From Croceivirga sp. (GTDB lineage Bacteria; Bacteroidota; Bacteroidia; Flavobacteriales; Flavobacteriaceae), in contig JANQRG010000022.1 in assembly GCA_028284665.1 (NCBI GenBank), positions 27,446-91,445 of the forward strand: a DNA stretch of 64,000 nt. Direction: 5' to 3'. Shown here in pieces: positions 56,260 through 64,000 of this stretch (position 1 is the first letter of the stretch; each line of letters opens with the position of its first letter). The position numbers were made by a program, and so were the translations under genes. Under the pieces are notes generated by a model. The model made no database searches. It was not told the origin of the DNA and saw nothing but the letters and a program-made list of their open reading frames with translations.

Positions 56260-57396
56260 ATGAAAAACTTTGCTCCAATAATCAAAACCTCCAGAATACA
56301 GGTAGTGGACATTTTAAGGGGGTTTGCTCTTTTGGGAGTGTTGTTGGCCAATGTGCCTTTCGATCGTACAGCGACGCCCCAAAACGAATTGAATGAAGTC
56401 CTTGAGTTCCTGTATGACATGTTCATCAATAGAAAATTTATTACGCTATTTTCCATGCTTTTTGGATTTGGGTTTTATATTCAGTTCACCCGCGCACAAC
56501 AAAAAAGGATCAACTTCCAAAGCTATTTTCTCAAAAGAATGGGACTATTGTTCCTAATTGGAACAGCACATTGTTTTCTACTTTGGAATGGCGATATTAT
56601 AATGTCCTATGCTATTGGAGGTGTTTTTCTTTTATGGGTGAGGAATTGGTCCCTGAAGCAATTAACGTGGCTTACGGTGGTATGCAGTGTGTTTTTAACA
56701 GGTGTCCTTTTCATAGGTAATGCGGTGCTAGGTTGGCAACAATATACCTACGCTTTTGATAGGGTTTTGAGGCACCCTATTGCAGATTCCTACTTTGAAT
56801 ACCTCGCCATTAACCTTCGAATTGCCCCATGGGTGAATTTCGTACAGGATATGCCGGTAACATTGGTATTTACTTTCGGGAATATGTTAGTTGGTCTCAT
56901 CCTTGGCAAGCTCAATTTTTTTCGCAATCCAAAGGCATTGCAACGCACCTACCGTATTATTATTCGCTTAGGCCTTGCTCTGGGATTGCCTTGTAGCTAT
57001 TTGTTTTATTTAGTCAATACCGGTAATCTGGAGCTGAATATCTCGTTGTTTTGGCTGCCCTTTATAGTAATCGGAGGGATGATGCTGCAAACCCTTGCCT
57101 ATATGGCGCTCTTTGTGAAGTTGAATACCATTCCGCTGTTTAAAAACATGACCTCCTGGCTTACATATGTCGGACGAACAGCATTATCCAATTACATTTT
57201 TCAGTCGGCATTTTACGTATTTGTAATTTTTCACGCCTTTCATAGTAATGGGCTTTATGGTACACTTTCGCAAGCTCAAACCTATATGATTGCCGTATTG
57301 TTCTTTGTCATGCAATCCTTAATCAGTTATCTCTGGCTAAGGAAAAACAAACAAGGGCCAATTGAGTATCTCTGGAAGAGGTTGTCGTATCAATAA
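56260..57396 (+). CDS. DUF418 family membrane protein
   Basis: This 378-residue inner-membrane protein has about nine hydrophobic segments. The N-terminus VVDILRGFALLGVLLANVP and the C-terminal TYVGRTALSNYIFQS with a final TM pair are hallmarks of the DUF418/YeiB family. Function is unknown for the family; it is related in topology to membrane acyltransferases. It follows the membrane AraC copy B on the same strand and has the palindrome in its promoter region. Confidence 0.9.
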   Translation: MKNFAPIIKTSRIQVVDILRGFALLGVLLANVPFDRTATPQNELNEVLEFLYDMFINRKFITLFSMLFGFGFYIQFTRAQQKRINFQSYFLKRMGLLFLIGTAHCFLLWNGDIIMSYAIGGVFLLWVRNWSLKQLTWLTVVCSVFLTGVLFIGNAVLGWQQYTYAFDRVLRHPIADSYFEYLAINLRIAPWVNFVQDMPVTLVFTFGNMLVGLILGKLNFFRNPKALQRTYRIIIRLGLALGLPCSYLFYLVNTGNLELNISLFWLPFIVIGGMMLQTLAYMALFVKLNTIPLFKNMTSWLTYVGRTALSNYIFQSAFYVFVIFHAFHSNGLYGTLSQAQTYMIAVLFFVMQSLISYLWLRKNKQGPIEYLWKRLSYQ

Positions 57397-57434
57397 AAAG
57401 CTCCGGCTATAACAAGGGCTTATGGTTATCCCGG

Positions 57435-57467
57435 CTGGGTTAATTCGCTACGCTCATGGACTAGAGA
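57435..57467 (+). repeat. Dispersed 33-bp repeat, copy 1
   Basis: CTGGGTTAATTCGCTACGCT and the following 13 bases match the segment at 63752-63784 at 28 of 33 positions. It lies in the gap between DUF418 and DUF4136 genes. Confidence 0.6.
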
Positions 57468-57576
57468 TGGCTCTCTCTTCGGCAAATAGAAAACCATGTT
57501 TTCACTTGTTTTTAATTGATTTCTAGGAAAGGCCCGTTTGACCAGTCTCGGGAATATTAAAGAAAAAGAAGAAGAA

Positions 57577-58161
57577 CTATTCCGGAAATTTCTTAAAAAT
57601 TTCCTTTAACATTCGATCCATTAACGTTTGGTCAGAGATGTGGGTCTTAATATTTTCTGCGATACCCACCCAAACTAATTCCTTTGTTTTTGTATTGTAC
57701 ATTTCAACTACGAGACTTCCCTTCTTATACGGTTTGTTATCTGTTGTGCTTTCGTCGTTTGAGAGAAATCGCTTGCCACCAGATGTGCCCGTTGAGGAGT
57801 AGTTTGGACTGCTCCCGGCAGAACCTCCTGAAGAGGCCTGCTCGTATTTACTCTTCGTATTTTCATTACTGTTTAATTCCCTATTTGTCTTTAGCAAAAG
57901 CAATAGGTCGGGATCTTCATTATTGATCGAATACCCTTTTCTGATCATTTCGTTGTTCATGGAAGAAACTAAAGCAGATTCCACGGAATTGTCAGTATCA
58001 CTATTGAACTCATTGATCTCAAAAGTTGTATTTGGCAAATAAGCGAAGGTCTGGAATTCATTAAAGTTCCCTTCTACAGTTTTTTTTGTTTTAATGTTTG
58101 TTGCACAACTTCCCAGAAGTACTAATCCTAGAATAAGTTGAATTTTTATGATATTTTTCAT
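57577..58161 (-). CDS. DUF4136 lipoprotein
   Basis: This 194-residue lipoprotein has lipobox LLGSC. The DUF4136 pattern is FQTFAYLPN near the start, a helix with DPDLLLLLKT, a Ser/Gly-rich low-complexity insert (about 105-130) and VVEMYNTKTKELVWVGIAE, then a C-terminal helix with IFKKFPE. It is an envelope protein of unknown role. It is a single gene. Confidence 0.85.
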   Translation of the reverse strand: MKNIIKIQLILGLVLLGSCATNIKTKKTVEGNFNEFQTFAYLPNTTFEINEFNSDTDNSVESALVSSMNNEMIRKGYSINNEDPDLLLLLKTNRELNSNENTKSKYEQASSGGSAGSSPNYSSTGTSGGKRFLSNDESTTDNKPYKKGSLVVEMYNTKTKELVWVGIAENIKTHISDQTLMDRMLKEIFKKFPE

Positions 58162-58218
58162 AGCTGTCGATTTAGCATATAAGATACTATTTTGTTGTGT
58201 ATAAACCTATTAGAATCA

Positions 58219-59532
58219 CTAATCTTCTACCCAAAAAGGGATATTAGCATGTGCCGAATGATCATGACCGTCTTCTACGTAGATAAACAATCTATAGGCC
58301 CCTTCTTCTGCTGGAGCGCTGAAGGTGGCAAAATCCCCGAGAGGTCCTTCAAATAGCCCGTTCAATTTTTCCGGAATGTATTCTGCATCCCCACCGGTTT
58401 TGGTAGACTGGCTTTCCCGCATAATTTCCCAGCGATAGGTCAATTCATCATTATCCGGATCTTTAACAACTACCTGGGCCTTGTAGGATGCATTGGCCGT
58501 TAACCTAATATTGTTTTTAGCGCTCTTTCCATCCAGGGTAAAATCTTCCAATTGCGGGCTTCGGTTTTTGGGCCAATCGCCATTCCAGGCATAATGCATC
58601 ACGTCCACTGATTCCGTTTCCTTACCGTCGGGCAGGAACATGCCAAACCAGGTAGGGGTACGTTCCTGTTTCTGACCCCATAAGAATACAAAGGAGCCCA
58701 TAACCTGTTTTGATTGCCCCAAAATGGACTTTTGGTATCGCTGCAGATAAAGATCTGCCTTTTTAGAACTATTATTTTCCAGGGGAGCGCCCCAATCTGT
58801 TTTTTCGACCTCCCAGTAACCAGTGGCGCCCCATTCGGTGACCAATACGGGTCCCTTATAACCGGAGTCCTTTATGAGTTGAGGAAATATATCCATGGGG
58901 CCATACAGTTGAACACTTAAAAAATCGACCTCAGGTGCTTTTTCGCTCACCAGGGTTACGAGTTCCTTATCGATACCTGCCAAAGGAGTAGTCGTTACAT
59001 GTTTTGGGTCGATTTCATGGATCATTTTGGCAATATCGTTCACCGCATCCCAAACTTTGGGGTTTTGGGATTGTAAATTCATTTCGTTGCCAATACCCCA
59101 TAGTATGAGTGCAGGATGGTCCTTAAGGGTCAGGACCCGCTCACGGATACGCTCTAATTGCGTCTTGACTGCTTTTTTGTCGTTGTAATCAAAGCCATGG
59201 CGTTCAAGGCCTACCCAAATACCCATCATCACCTTTAATCCCAATTCGTGGGCTTTGTCCAAAACCTCTTTTCCGTTTTCCGTGCTCCATGTCCTAAGAG
59301 CGTTTGCGCCATGCCTGGCCAGGGCCTCTAGATCCCCGTTGTCAACACCGGCCCCTTTTACATAAAAGGGCTCCCCATTCAAAAAGAGGCGGTAGCCATC
59401 ATTGGTTATCCGAATTTCGGATTTGGTTATCTGCGCATTCATATTTTGAATAGTAAGCAAAGGGTGGGAGAACAAAAAAATCAATGAAATCATAAAGGGT
59501 TTATAAACCGATCTGGAGTGGTCAATTTTCAT
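58219..59532 (-). CDS. GH2-like (clan GH-A) glycoside hydrolase with C-terminal Ig-like domain
   Basis: This 437-residue exported enzyme has a signal near residues 12-33. A TIM barrel opens with YRLFLNGEPFYVKGAGV, the usual start of GH2 catalytic domains; the likely acid/base is Glu150 in WGIGNEMN and the likely nucleophile Glu233 in LVTEWGATG. An Ig-like domain (about 335-437) follows, with DPDNDELTYRWEI and YVEDGHDHS. It would cleave beta-glycosides in the periplasm or outside. The N-terminal GH2 sandwich domains are lacking, so exact family and substrate are uncertain. It faces the same way as the propeller gene. Confidence 0.82.
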   Translation of the reverse strand: MKIDHSRSVYKPFMISLIFLFSHPLLTIQNMNAQITKSEIRITNDGYRLFLNGEPFYVKGAGVDNGDLEALARHGANALRTWSTENGKEVLDKAHELGLKVMMGIWVGLERHGFDYNDKKAVKTQLERIRERVLTLKDHPALILWGIGNEMNLQSQNPKVWDAVNDIAKMIHEIDPKHVTTTPLAGIDKELVTLVSEKAPEVDFLSVQLYGPMDIFPQLIKDSGYKGPVLVTEWGATGYWEVEKTDWGAPLENNSSKKADLYLQRYQKSILGQSKQVMGSFVFLWGQKQERTPTWFGMFLPDGKETESVDVMHYAWNGDWPKNRSPQLEDFTLDGKSAKNNIRLTANASYKAQVVVKDPDNDELTYRWEIMRESQSTKTGGDAEYIPEKLNGLFEGPLGDFATFSAPAEEGAYRLFIYVEDGHDHSAHANIPFWVED

Positions 59533-59822
59533 GTTTGGCTTTATTACGTATTTGTAACTACTTGGTTAGAAAGATTTAAGCTTCCCTATCCTCAAGACCA
59601 GTCAGATTTCTTATCCCCTTCATTCCACTTCGTACGAAACCCTTAGGTCACCTTCATTTTCGGCCACCAAATTATCGATACCTCGTGGGTGATGTGGGCT
59701 GATTTTGGCTTTTCAGATCAATTCAGCTTTACCTTCCATTAAATGACAAAACTACTTAACGCAAGACACTTCGGTAGCTATTTCCTTAAAAATGGATATC
59801 GAATCCTCGCCCCTAAAAGCCG
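59533..59822. other. Gap between glycosidase and propeller genes
   Basis: About 290 bp with no supported gene, repeat or terminator. Confidence 0.4.
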
Positions 59823-62800
59823 TTATTCCTCAATAGGTGGAAAGTCTACTGACCCTATTTTTCCCAAAGCACGGTTGACTTTCGCTCCATCCTTAGCAAT
59901 GATTTGCTCCATCTCCCCAAGGTGTTGGGTCAATTCCGCGGAGAGTTCCTTAAAGACCTTATAAGCTCCATCAGTAGGCCGGGCATCTCCGTTCTCAATA
60001 CTGCGTCTTAGCGACGCTAAACGGTTATTGAGCTTAATAGGGAAGTTCAATGGGTCCTGGTTGGACTGGTTTTTCACCTGGTAAAGCTCCTGTTCAATTG
60101 CTGCAAGCTTGTCCAAAAAGGGTTGGGCCGTGCTATCGTAAGTAGCCGTGCCTAGCGCATCCTTATTTGCTTCCAAATGTGCCCGTATCTTGCGAATATG
60201 AATAACTGCCTCGTTAGCAGCACTCGTTTTTTGGACAATTTGCCGGGAGAGATCGAACTGCTCCTGCAAGTCTGCTTCAGTTATACCCTTCAAATTGGGA
60301 TCCATCAAAACGTCAAATGAATGCGTCTGGGTTTCCCCTCCGACTTTCATCCGCACCTGGTAGGTGCCTAATGGTGCTTTTGGACCTCGTTTAGGCCTTG
60401 CACTCCAGATAATCATCCCTTCAAAATCTGTTGCACCTTTATAGCGTAGATCCCAGGAAAATGTATTAAGGCCCTGTGCGATTGTAGGCTTCGTAGACCC
60501 GCCTTTTCTCCACCAGGGGATATCCGGATCTACTTCATATTCCCGCTTACTACCCGTAAAGGTATCTATTAGCTTACCTTCCCCATCCAGGATCTCAAAG
60601 GTGATAGTGTCCAGTTCTTCCTTCAGGTAATACTGCACATTTGCATCGTAGACCCCGCGAATCACATCGGCCGGTTCAAATAAAACCGCCTCCTTTTCCT
60701 TCATCTCCGGCATGTATTGGCGTAGCGGTCGAATGTCATCCAAAATCCAAAAGCCGCGTCCGTGGGAGCCCACTACCACATCATTATCCTTTACTACCAA
60801 ATCCCGAATGGGGGTGTCCGGCAAGTTGCCTTGCAGGGATTGCCAGAGGGCCCCGTCATTCAGGGAGAAATACACCCCGTGTTCTGTTCCCAAGTACAGA
60901 AGGCCTTCCCGTATCGGGTCTTCCCGAACGGCCCGCGCAAAATGCCCCTCTTCAATACCATTTATAATTTTTGTCCAGGTCTTGCCATAATCGTGCGTCT
61001 TAAAGACATACGGCTGGCGGTCATCTACCTGATAACGGTTGGCTGCCAGGAACAAAGTCCCCGGGCGGTTCCGGGATTCGTCAATAATACTAATACGCGA
61101 AAACTTTGGCAGGCCTTCGGGGGTAATGTCTTCCCAGGTGCCTCCGCCATCACGCGTAATATGCATCTTCCCATCATCCGAACCGGCCCAGATAGTACCG
61201 ATGTCGTGCCAGGAAGGCGCCAGGGCAAAGACCGTAGCGTAGATCTCTGGCCCATTCATGTCCATTGTAATCACTCCGCCTGTCTTGCCAAGAGTACTGG
61301 GGTCTGCATAGGTGAGGTCCGGGCTGATCTTCTCCCAGGATTGCCCATCATTCGTAGTCTTCCAAACATGCTGGGAACATGTATACATCACGCTTGCATC
61401 CTGTTTTGCAAACATAATGGGGAAGGTCCATTGCCAGCGTTCCGGTAGGGCGTCGGCAGGTTCCCCGGAGAAGAAACGCGGATATACCTGGATGTCACGA
61501 ATCTGTCCATTGCTGCGGTCATAGCGCGTCAATAATGCCCCCTGACTACCTGCATAGAATATATCCGGGTTCTCAGGGTGCTGGGTAATCCAGCCACTTT
61601 CGCCACCGCCCACGGGATACCACCATCCGTGGTTGGGCCCGCGGGCCTGCATATGACTCCAGCCGTCGCTGGGCATGGCCAAGGTTGAGTTATCTTGCTG
61701 AGCCCCTGCCACATGATAGGGTACATCGCTGGTCGCCATCACATGGTAGAACTGCGAGGTGGGATAATCCTGTAATGTCCATGACTTACCGCCGTTGATA
61801 CTTACATTCCCCCCTCCGTCATTAGAGTTGATCATCCGCTCCGGATTGTTCGGGTCGATCCACAGGTCGTGGTTATCCCCGTGCGGTACCTTAATGGTAA
61901 TGTCGAAAGTTTTGCCCCCGTCTGTGGATTTATAAAACCCTGTGTTTAAACAGTAGACTGTTTCCTTATCCACCGGATCGGCATAGATGCGGGAGTAGTA
62001 AAAGGCCCGTTGCCGCAGCTTACGTTTGTCATTGGTGCGTTCCCAGGATTTCCCCGCATCATCCGAACGGAAGACTCCGCCCTCATTGGCTTCCACAATG
62101 GCCCACACGCGGTTGGAATCTGCCGGAGATACGGTTACCCCAATCTTTCCGATAGGCCCTTCCGGCATCCCGGGATTGCCCGTCAGATCTGTCCAGGTAT
62201 CCCCCCTGTCCGTGGATTTCCACAACTTGCTATCACCGCCTCCTCCCCACATTTTCCAGGCTTTTCGGTAGACTTCCCAGGTAGTGGCGTAGATCACCTC
62301 CGGGTTATTGCGGTCTATGATCATATCTACCGCTCCCGCCTTAGGGCTCACATACAATACTTTCTCCCAGGTGGTACCCCCATCCGAACTTCGGAAGACG
62401 CCACGCTCTTCATTCTCTCCATAAGGATGTCCCAGGGCCGCCACATAAACCAGGTCCGGATTCGTTGGGTGGATACGGATGCGCGCCACTGCCTGGGTTT
62501 CCTTTAGGCCAATATGCGTCCACGTTTCCCCAGCATCCGTGCTTTTGTACACCCCATCTCCCTGAGTAATGCTCCCACGGAGCTGTACCTCCCCCATACC
62601 GATATAAATGATATCCGGGTTGGATTCGGACGCCGCCACAGCACCTACGGAAGAGCTGGTTACCTGCCCATCTGTCACAGGTTTCCATTCATTCCCGCCA
62701 TCTGTCGTTTTCCAGAGACCGCCACCGGTAGCCCCAAAATAGTATTCATTTGGCCGGGTCGGACTTCCTGCACATCCCAGGGATCGTCCGCCACGGTTCG

Positions 62801-62945
62801 GCCCGATGTTTCGCCACTCCAAGCCTTCGTAGAAACCGGCATCGATGGGGAATTCTGGATTTGTATCCTGCGCGATGGTTGCTTGACCACTTAAAAGTGT
62901 AACAATGCAAGTGAAAATCAAAGATGAGATGGTGTTGGTTTTCAT
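59823..62945 (-). CDS. BNR/sortilin-like beta-propeller protein
   Basis: This 1040-residue exported protein has a signal peptide (cleavage near TIA-Q, about 25). Many BNR/Asp-box repeats of the form S-x-D-x-G-x-T-W follow (KTTDGGNEWKP, KSTDAGETWTH, RSSDGGTTWEK, HDYGKTWTKI), building two propellers over about 30-720 as in VPS10/sortilin and xyloglucanase-like proteins. The beta and helical C-terminal region includes a coiled stretch (about 930-1020). No sialidase catalytic set is evident, so binding or a lyase/hydrolase role cannot be told. Locally higher GC than its neighbours. Confidence 0.85.
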   Translation of the reverse strand: MKTNTISSLIFTCIVTLLSGQATIAQDTNPEFPIDAGFYEGLEWRNIGPNRGGRSLGCAGSPTRPNEYYFGATGGGLWKTTDGGNEWKPVTDGQVTSSSVGAVAASESNPDIIYIGMGEVQLRGSITQGDGVYKSTDAGETWTHIGLKETQAVARIRIHPTNPDLVYVAALGHPYGENEERGVFRSSDGGTTWEKVLYVSPKAGAVDMIIDRNNPEVIYATTWEVYRKAWKMWGGGGDSKLWKSTDRGDTWTDLTGNPGMPEGPIGKIGVTVSPADSNRVWAIVEANEGGVFRSDDAGKSWERTNDKRKLRQRAFYYSRIYADPVDKETVYCLNTGFYKSTDGGKTFDITIKVPHGDNHDLWIDPNNPERMINSNDGGGNVSINGGKSWTLQDYPTSQFYHVMATSDVPYHVAGAQQDNSTLAMPSDGWSHMQARGPNHGWWYPVGGGESGWITQHPENPDIFYAGSQGALLTRYDRSNGQIRDIQVYPRFFSGEPADALPERWQWTFPIMFAKQDASVMYTCSQHVWKTTNDGQSWEKISPDLTYADPSTLGKTGGVITMDMNGPEIYATVFALAPSWHDIGTIWAGSDDGKMHITRDGGGTWEDITPEGLPKFSRISIIDESRNRPGTLFLAANRYQVDDRQPYVFKTHDYGKTWTKIINGIEEGHFARAVREDPIREGLLYLGTEHGVYFSLNDGALWQSLQGNLPDTPIRDLVVKDNDVVVGSHGRGFWILDDIRPLRQYMPEMKEKEAVLFEPADVIRGVYDANVQYYLKEELDTITFEILDGEGKLIDTFTGSKREYEVDPDIPWWRKGGSTKPTIAQGLNTFSWDLRYKGATDFEGMIIWSARPKRGPKAPLGTYQVRMKVGGETQTHSFDVLMDPNLKGITEADLQEQFDLSRQIVQKTSAANEAVIHIRKIRAHLEANKDALGTATYDSTAQPFLDKLAAIEQELYQVKNQSNQDPLNFPIKLNNRLASLRRSIENGDARPTDGAYKVFKELSAELTQHLGEMEQIIAKDGAKVNRALGKIGSVDFPPIEE

Positions 62946-63135
62946 GGGTTGGTGGCTTTAGTTCGAGAGAGTCAGGGACTCCAATACATTCATTTTAAAT
63001 GAAGTAGTAAGATAAGGAAATGTTGGTAGCCGAAGGAAAACGGATTCCTTTTATTGAACTGAGCAGTTGTCTGAAGCATTAGATGCTGAAAAAACCCAAA
63101 CATTTTTCTACCCATGTCGTACAGATTCCTATTGT

Positions 63136-63145
63136 GGTCCCACCT
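63136..63145 (-). repeat. Short tRNA-3'-end-like fragment, degenerate copy D
   Basis: GGTCCCACCT on the plus strand equals the 3' acceptor end of the tRNA at 63927. Remains of an A/C-rich hairpin arm lie about 40 bp before it. Weak, possibly chance. Confidence 0.35.
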
Positions 63146-63190
63146 AGACTTTGCTAAATCAAGGGTAGGCAAAGCTACTTTCCTTTGATG

Positions 63191-63481
63191 TTAATCATAG
63201 TTGATCCTGTCCCGAATGGTACCATCCTGTCTATGGATAATCACATCAGCTTTGTACTTTCTAGCCAGGCGTTTGGCTTTTCGTATGGCGGTATCCTGAC
63301 GTCGGTGTTTAGAGGTGATACGTTTATTTCCTTCTCGCCGTACCGCCCACCCGTTATTATAAGGTACTACGTGTTGGTGCCAGGTTCTTCTCCGACTGCC
63401 CTGACGTGCACTTTCAAAAAAGACGGCTACAATTTCAATTAAAATGGCTATCCAGGACCTGGATTTACTGCTTTTAGCCAT
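63191..63481 (-). CDS. DUF2188 domain protein
   Basis: This 96-residue basic protein has a short hydrophobic N-terminal stretch (about 10-22) followed by the DUF2188 pattern: HVVPYNNGWAVRREGN, TAIRKAKRLARKY and DVIIHRQDGTIRDRINYD. The function is unknown; family members are often on mobile or stress loci. It lies downstream of the tRNA remnants on the same strand. Confidence 0.85.
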   Translation of the reverse strand: MAKSSKSRSWIAILIEIVAVFFESARQGSRRRTWHQHVVPYNNGWAVRREGNKRITSKHRRQDTAIRKAKRLARKYKADVIIHRQDGTIRDRINYD

Positions 63482-63572
63482 ATTGCCTTATTTCCTTTTA
63501 CCGAAGATACTGTTTTCAAAAAGTAATAGCATTGGTTCGGAAATGCTATCTGAGCCGGTTCCTTTTGTTGAA

Positions 63573-63605
63573 ATGCAAAAACCCACGCAACAATGCGTGG
63601 GTTTT
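63573..63605 (-). terminator. Rho-independent terminator (unit C)
   Basis: A perfect 12-bp stem, AAAACCCACGCA (63578-63589) against TGCGTGGGTTTT (63594-63605), loop of 4. On the minus strand a T run follows. Confidence 0.85.
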
Positions 63606-63616
63606 CTACTTGATAT

Positions 63617-63629
63617 GGTCCCACCTGGG
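63617..63629 (-). repeat. tRNA-Met 3'-end fragment (unit C)
   Basis: GGTCCCACCTGGG, identical to the acceptor/T-stem end of the tRNA at 63927, 11 bp from the hairpin at 63578-63605. The rest of the tRNA is not recognisable beside it. Confidence 0.7.
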
Positions 63630-63702
63630 CTTACCTCGGCTCCACTCGGTATAAACCTGCCCGAACATTCAGGCGGGCCTCTCGCCCATGTTCATTGCAT
63701 GA

Positions 63703-63732
63703 AAAAAGCCTCCACTTCTGTGAAGGCTTTTT
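63703..63732 (-). terminator. Rho-independent terminator (unit B)
   Basis: AAAAAGCCT (63703-63711) pairs with AGGCTTTTT (63724-63732), with CAC/GTG inside the loop; usable in both directions. Confidence 0.85.
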
Positions 63733-63743
63733 GACCACTGCGT

Positions 63744-63784
63744 GGTCCCACCTGGGTTAGATCGCTATGCTCTTGGACCAGAGA
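63744..63784 (-). repeat. tRNA-Met 3'-end fragment (unit B) with dispersed repeat copy 2
   Basis: GGTCCCACCTGGG (63744-63756), again 11 bp after a hairpin. The following bases to 63784 match the repeat at 57435-57467 (28 of 33). Confidence 0.65.
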
Positions 63785-63875
63785 AGTCCCGCTACTGCAA
63801 ATGCAAAACCCATGGCTTATGGCCATTATGTTTTATTTTTTTGATGCTCAAGAAACCTAAGGGTCTTCTAGTGTT

Positions 63876-63916
63876 CAAAAAAATAAAACCCACCCTCCTA
63901 ACGGAGCATGGGTTTT
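63876..63916 (-). terminator. Terminator of tRNA-Met (unit A)
   Basis: AAAACCCA (63885-63892) pairs with TGGGTTTT (63909-63916); on the minus strand ATTTTTTT follows. 11 bp downstream of the tRNA acceptor end. Confidence 0.75.
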
Positions 63917-63926
63917 GCACTTGATG

Positions 63927-64000
63927 TGGTCCCACCTGGGCTCGAACCAGGGACCAACTGATTATGAGTCAGCTACTCTAACCAACTGAGCTATAGGACC
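63927..64000 (-). tRNA. tRNA-Met (anticodon CAT)
   Basis: Minus-strand cloverleaf of 74 nt including the discriminator A: acceptor GGTCCTA pairs with TGGGACC (one G-T pair), D arm GCTCAGTTGGTTAGAG, anticodon stem GCTGA/TCAGT around loop CTCATAA (anticodon CAT), and T arm with GGTTCGAGC. CCA is not encoded. The 5' end falls on the last base of the window. With CAT it could be elongator Met, or Ile2 if the C is modified to lysidine; the sequence does not look like the initiator. Confidence 0.9.

Larger units (their letters stand above)
63482..63926. other. tRNA-derived repeat region with three terminators
   Basis: This 445-bp stretch has no supported gene. It holds three hairpins, each followed 11 bp later by GGTCCCACCTGGG. 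The overlapping plus-strand ORFs are shadows of these repeats. Confidence 0.6.

Noticed and set aside
60641..62894. Several plus-strand ORFs over the BNR propeller gene, one of 228 codons
   Set aside because: They are antisense to a long repeat protein of higher GC, where open reverse frames are expected; no domains seen.
62989..63003. TTCATTT/AAATGAA palindrome upstream of the propeller gene
   Set aside because: Short and AT-only apart from two bases, easily expected by chance; no second copy found.
1..64000. CRISPR arrays, insertion sequences, rRNA genes, riboswitches
   Set aside because: Read through for regular spaced repeats, transposase motifs, rRNA signatures and known riboswitch cores; none seen, including upstream of ribE where an FMN riboswitch might be expected.

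Overview
The window looks like chromosomal DNA of a member of the Flavobacteriaceae (Bacteroidota), probably a free-living or marine one. This is inferred from the gene families: hybrid two-component systems with Y_Y_Y sensors, 800-residue FtsX-type permeases in arrays, the DUF177-rpmF-fabH-accB-accC cluster, and LytS/LytTR pairs with PHF-type kinases. It also rests on Bacteroidota-type promoters (TTG-N19-TAnnTTTG) and moderate GC. No genus can be named safely from sequence reading alone.

Region 1 (1-18634, + strand) is a tandem array of large MacB/FtsX-family permeases: the end of one gene, seven full-length genes and one decayed remnant, followed by a single LolD/MacB-type ATPase. Each permease is a duplicated unit (two periplasmic MacB domains, two FtsX domains, about 8 TM). 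One ATPase could therefore energise any of several alternative membrane subunits. A repeated gene junction and the remnant show growth and decay by tandem duplication.

Region 2 (18638-29321) is housekeeping: an FAD oxidoreductase, the fatty-acid/ribosome cluster DUF177-rpmF-fabH-accB-accC with a good promoter and internal terminators, pdxA divergent from riboflavin synthase, a Na+/solute symporter next to a NagX-like membrane acyltransferase, and a TauE/SafE permease.

Region 3 (29403-41340) is a signalling region. A kinase-less Y_Y_Y/GAF membrane sensor overlaps by 4 bp a prokaryotic ionotropic glutamate-receptor-like K+ channel (GluR0 architecture). A full hybrid two-component regulator follows. 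Then come a 42-codon basic ORF, a MORN-type protein, a lipoprotein, a 58-residue membrane protein and a LytS/LytTR pair.

Region 4 (41652-58161) is an accessory stretch of small envelope proteins, two acetyltransferases, a VOC protein, a phosphoesterase, an alpha/beta hydrolase plus a decayed fragment of a relative, a 1-Cys peroxiredoxin, a second LytS/LytTR system with a surface-repeat protein, two paralogous membrane AraC regulators and a DUF418 protein. A 25-bp palindrome occurs three times here, each copy 68-100 bp upstream of an unrelated envelope gene and about 31 bp from a -7-like box. This looks like an undescribed small regulon.

Region 5 (58219-64000) holds a GH2-like glycosidase, a 1040-residue BNR/sortilin-like propeller protein, a DUF2188 protein, and tRNA-Met(CAT) at the window edge. 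Downstream of the tRNA lie decayed copies of its 3' end, each exactly 11 bp from a terminator hairpin.
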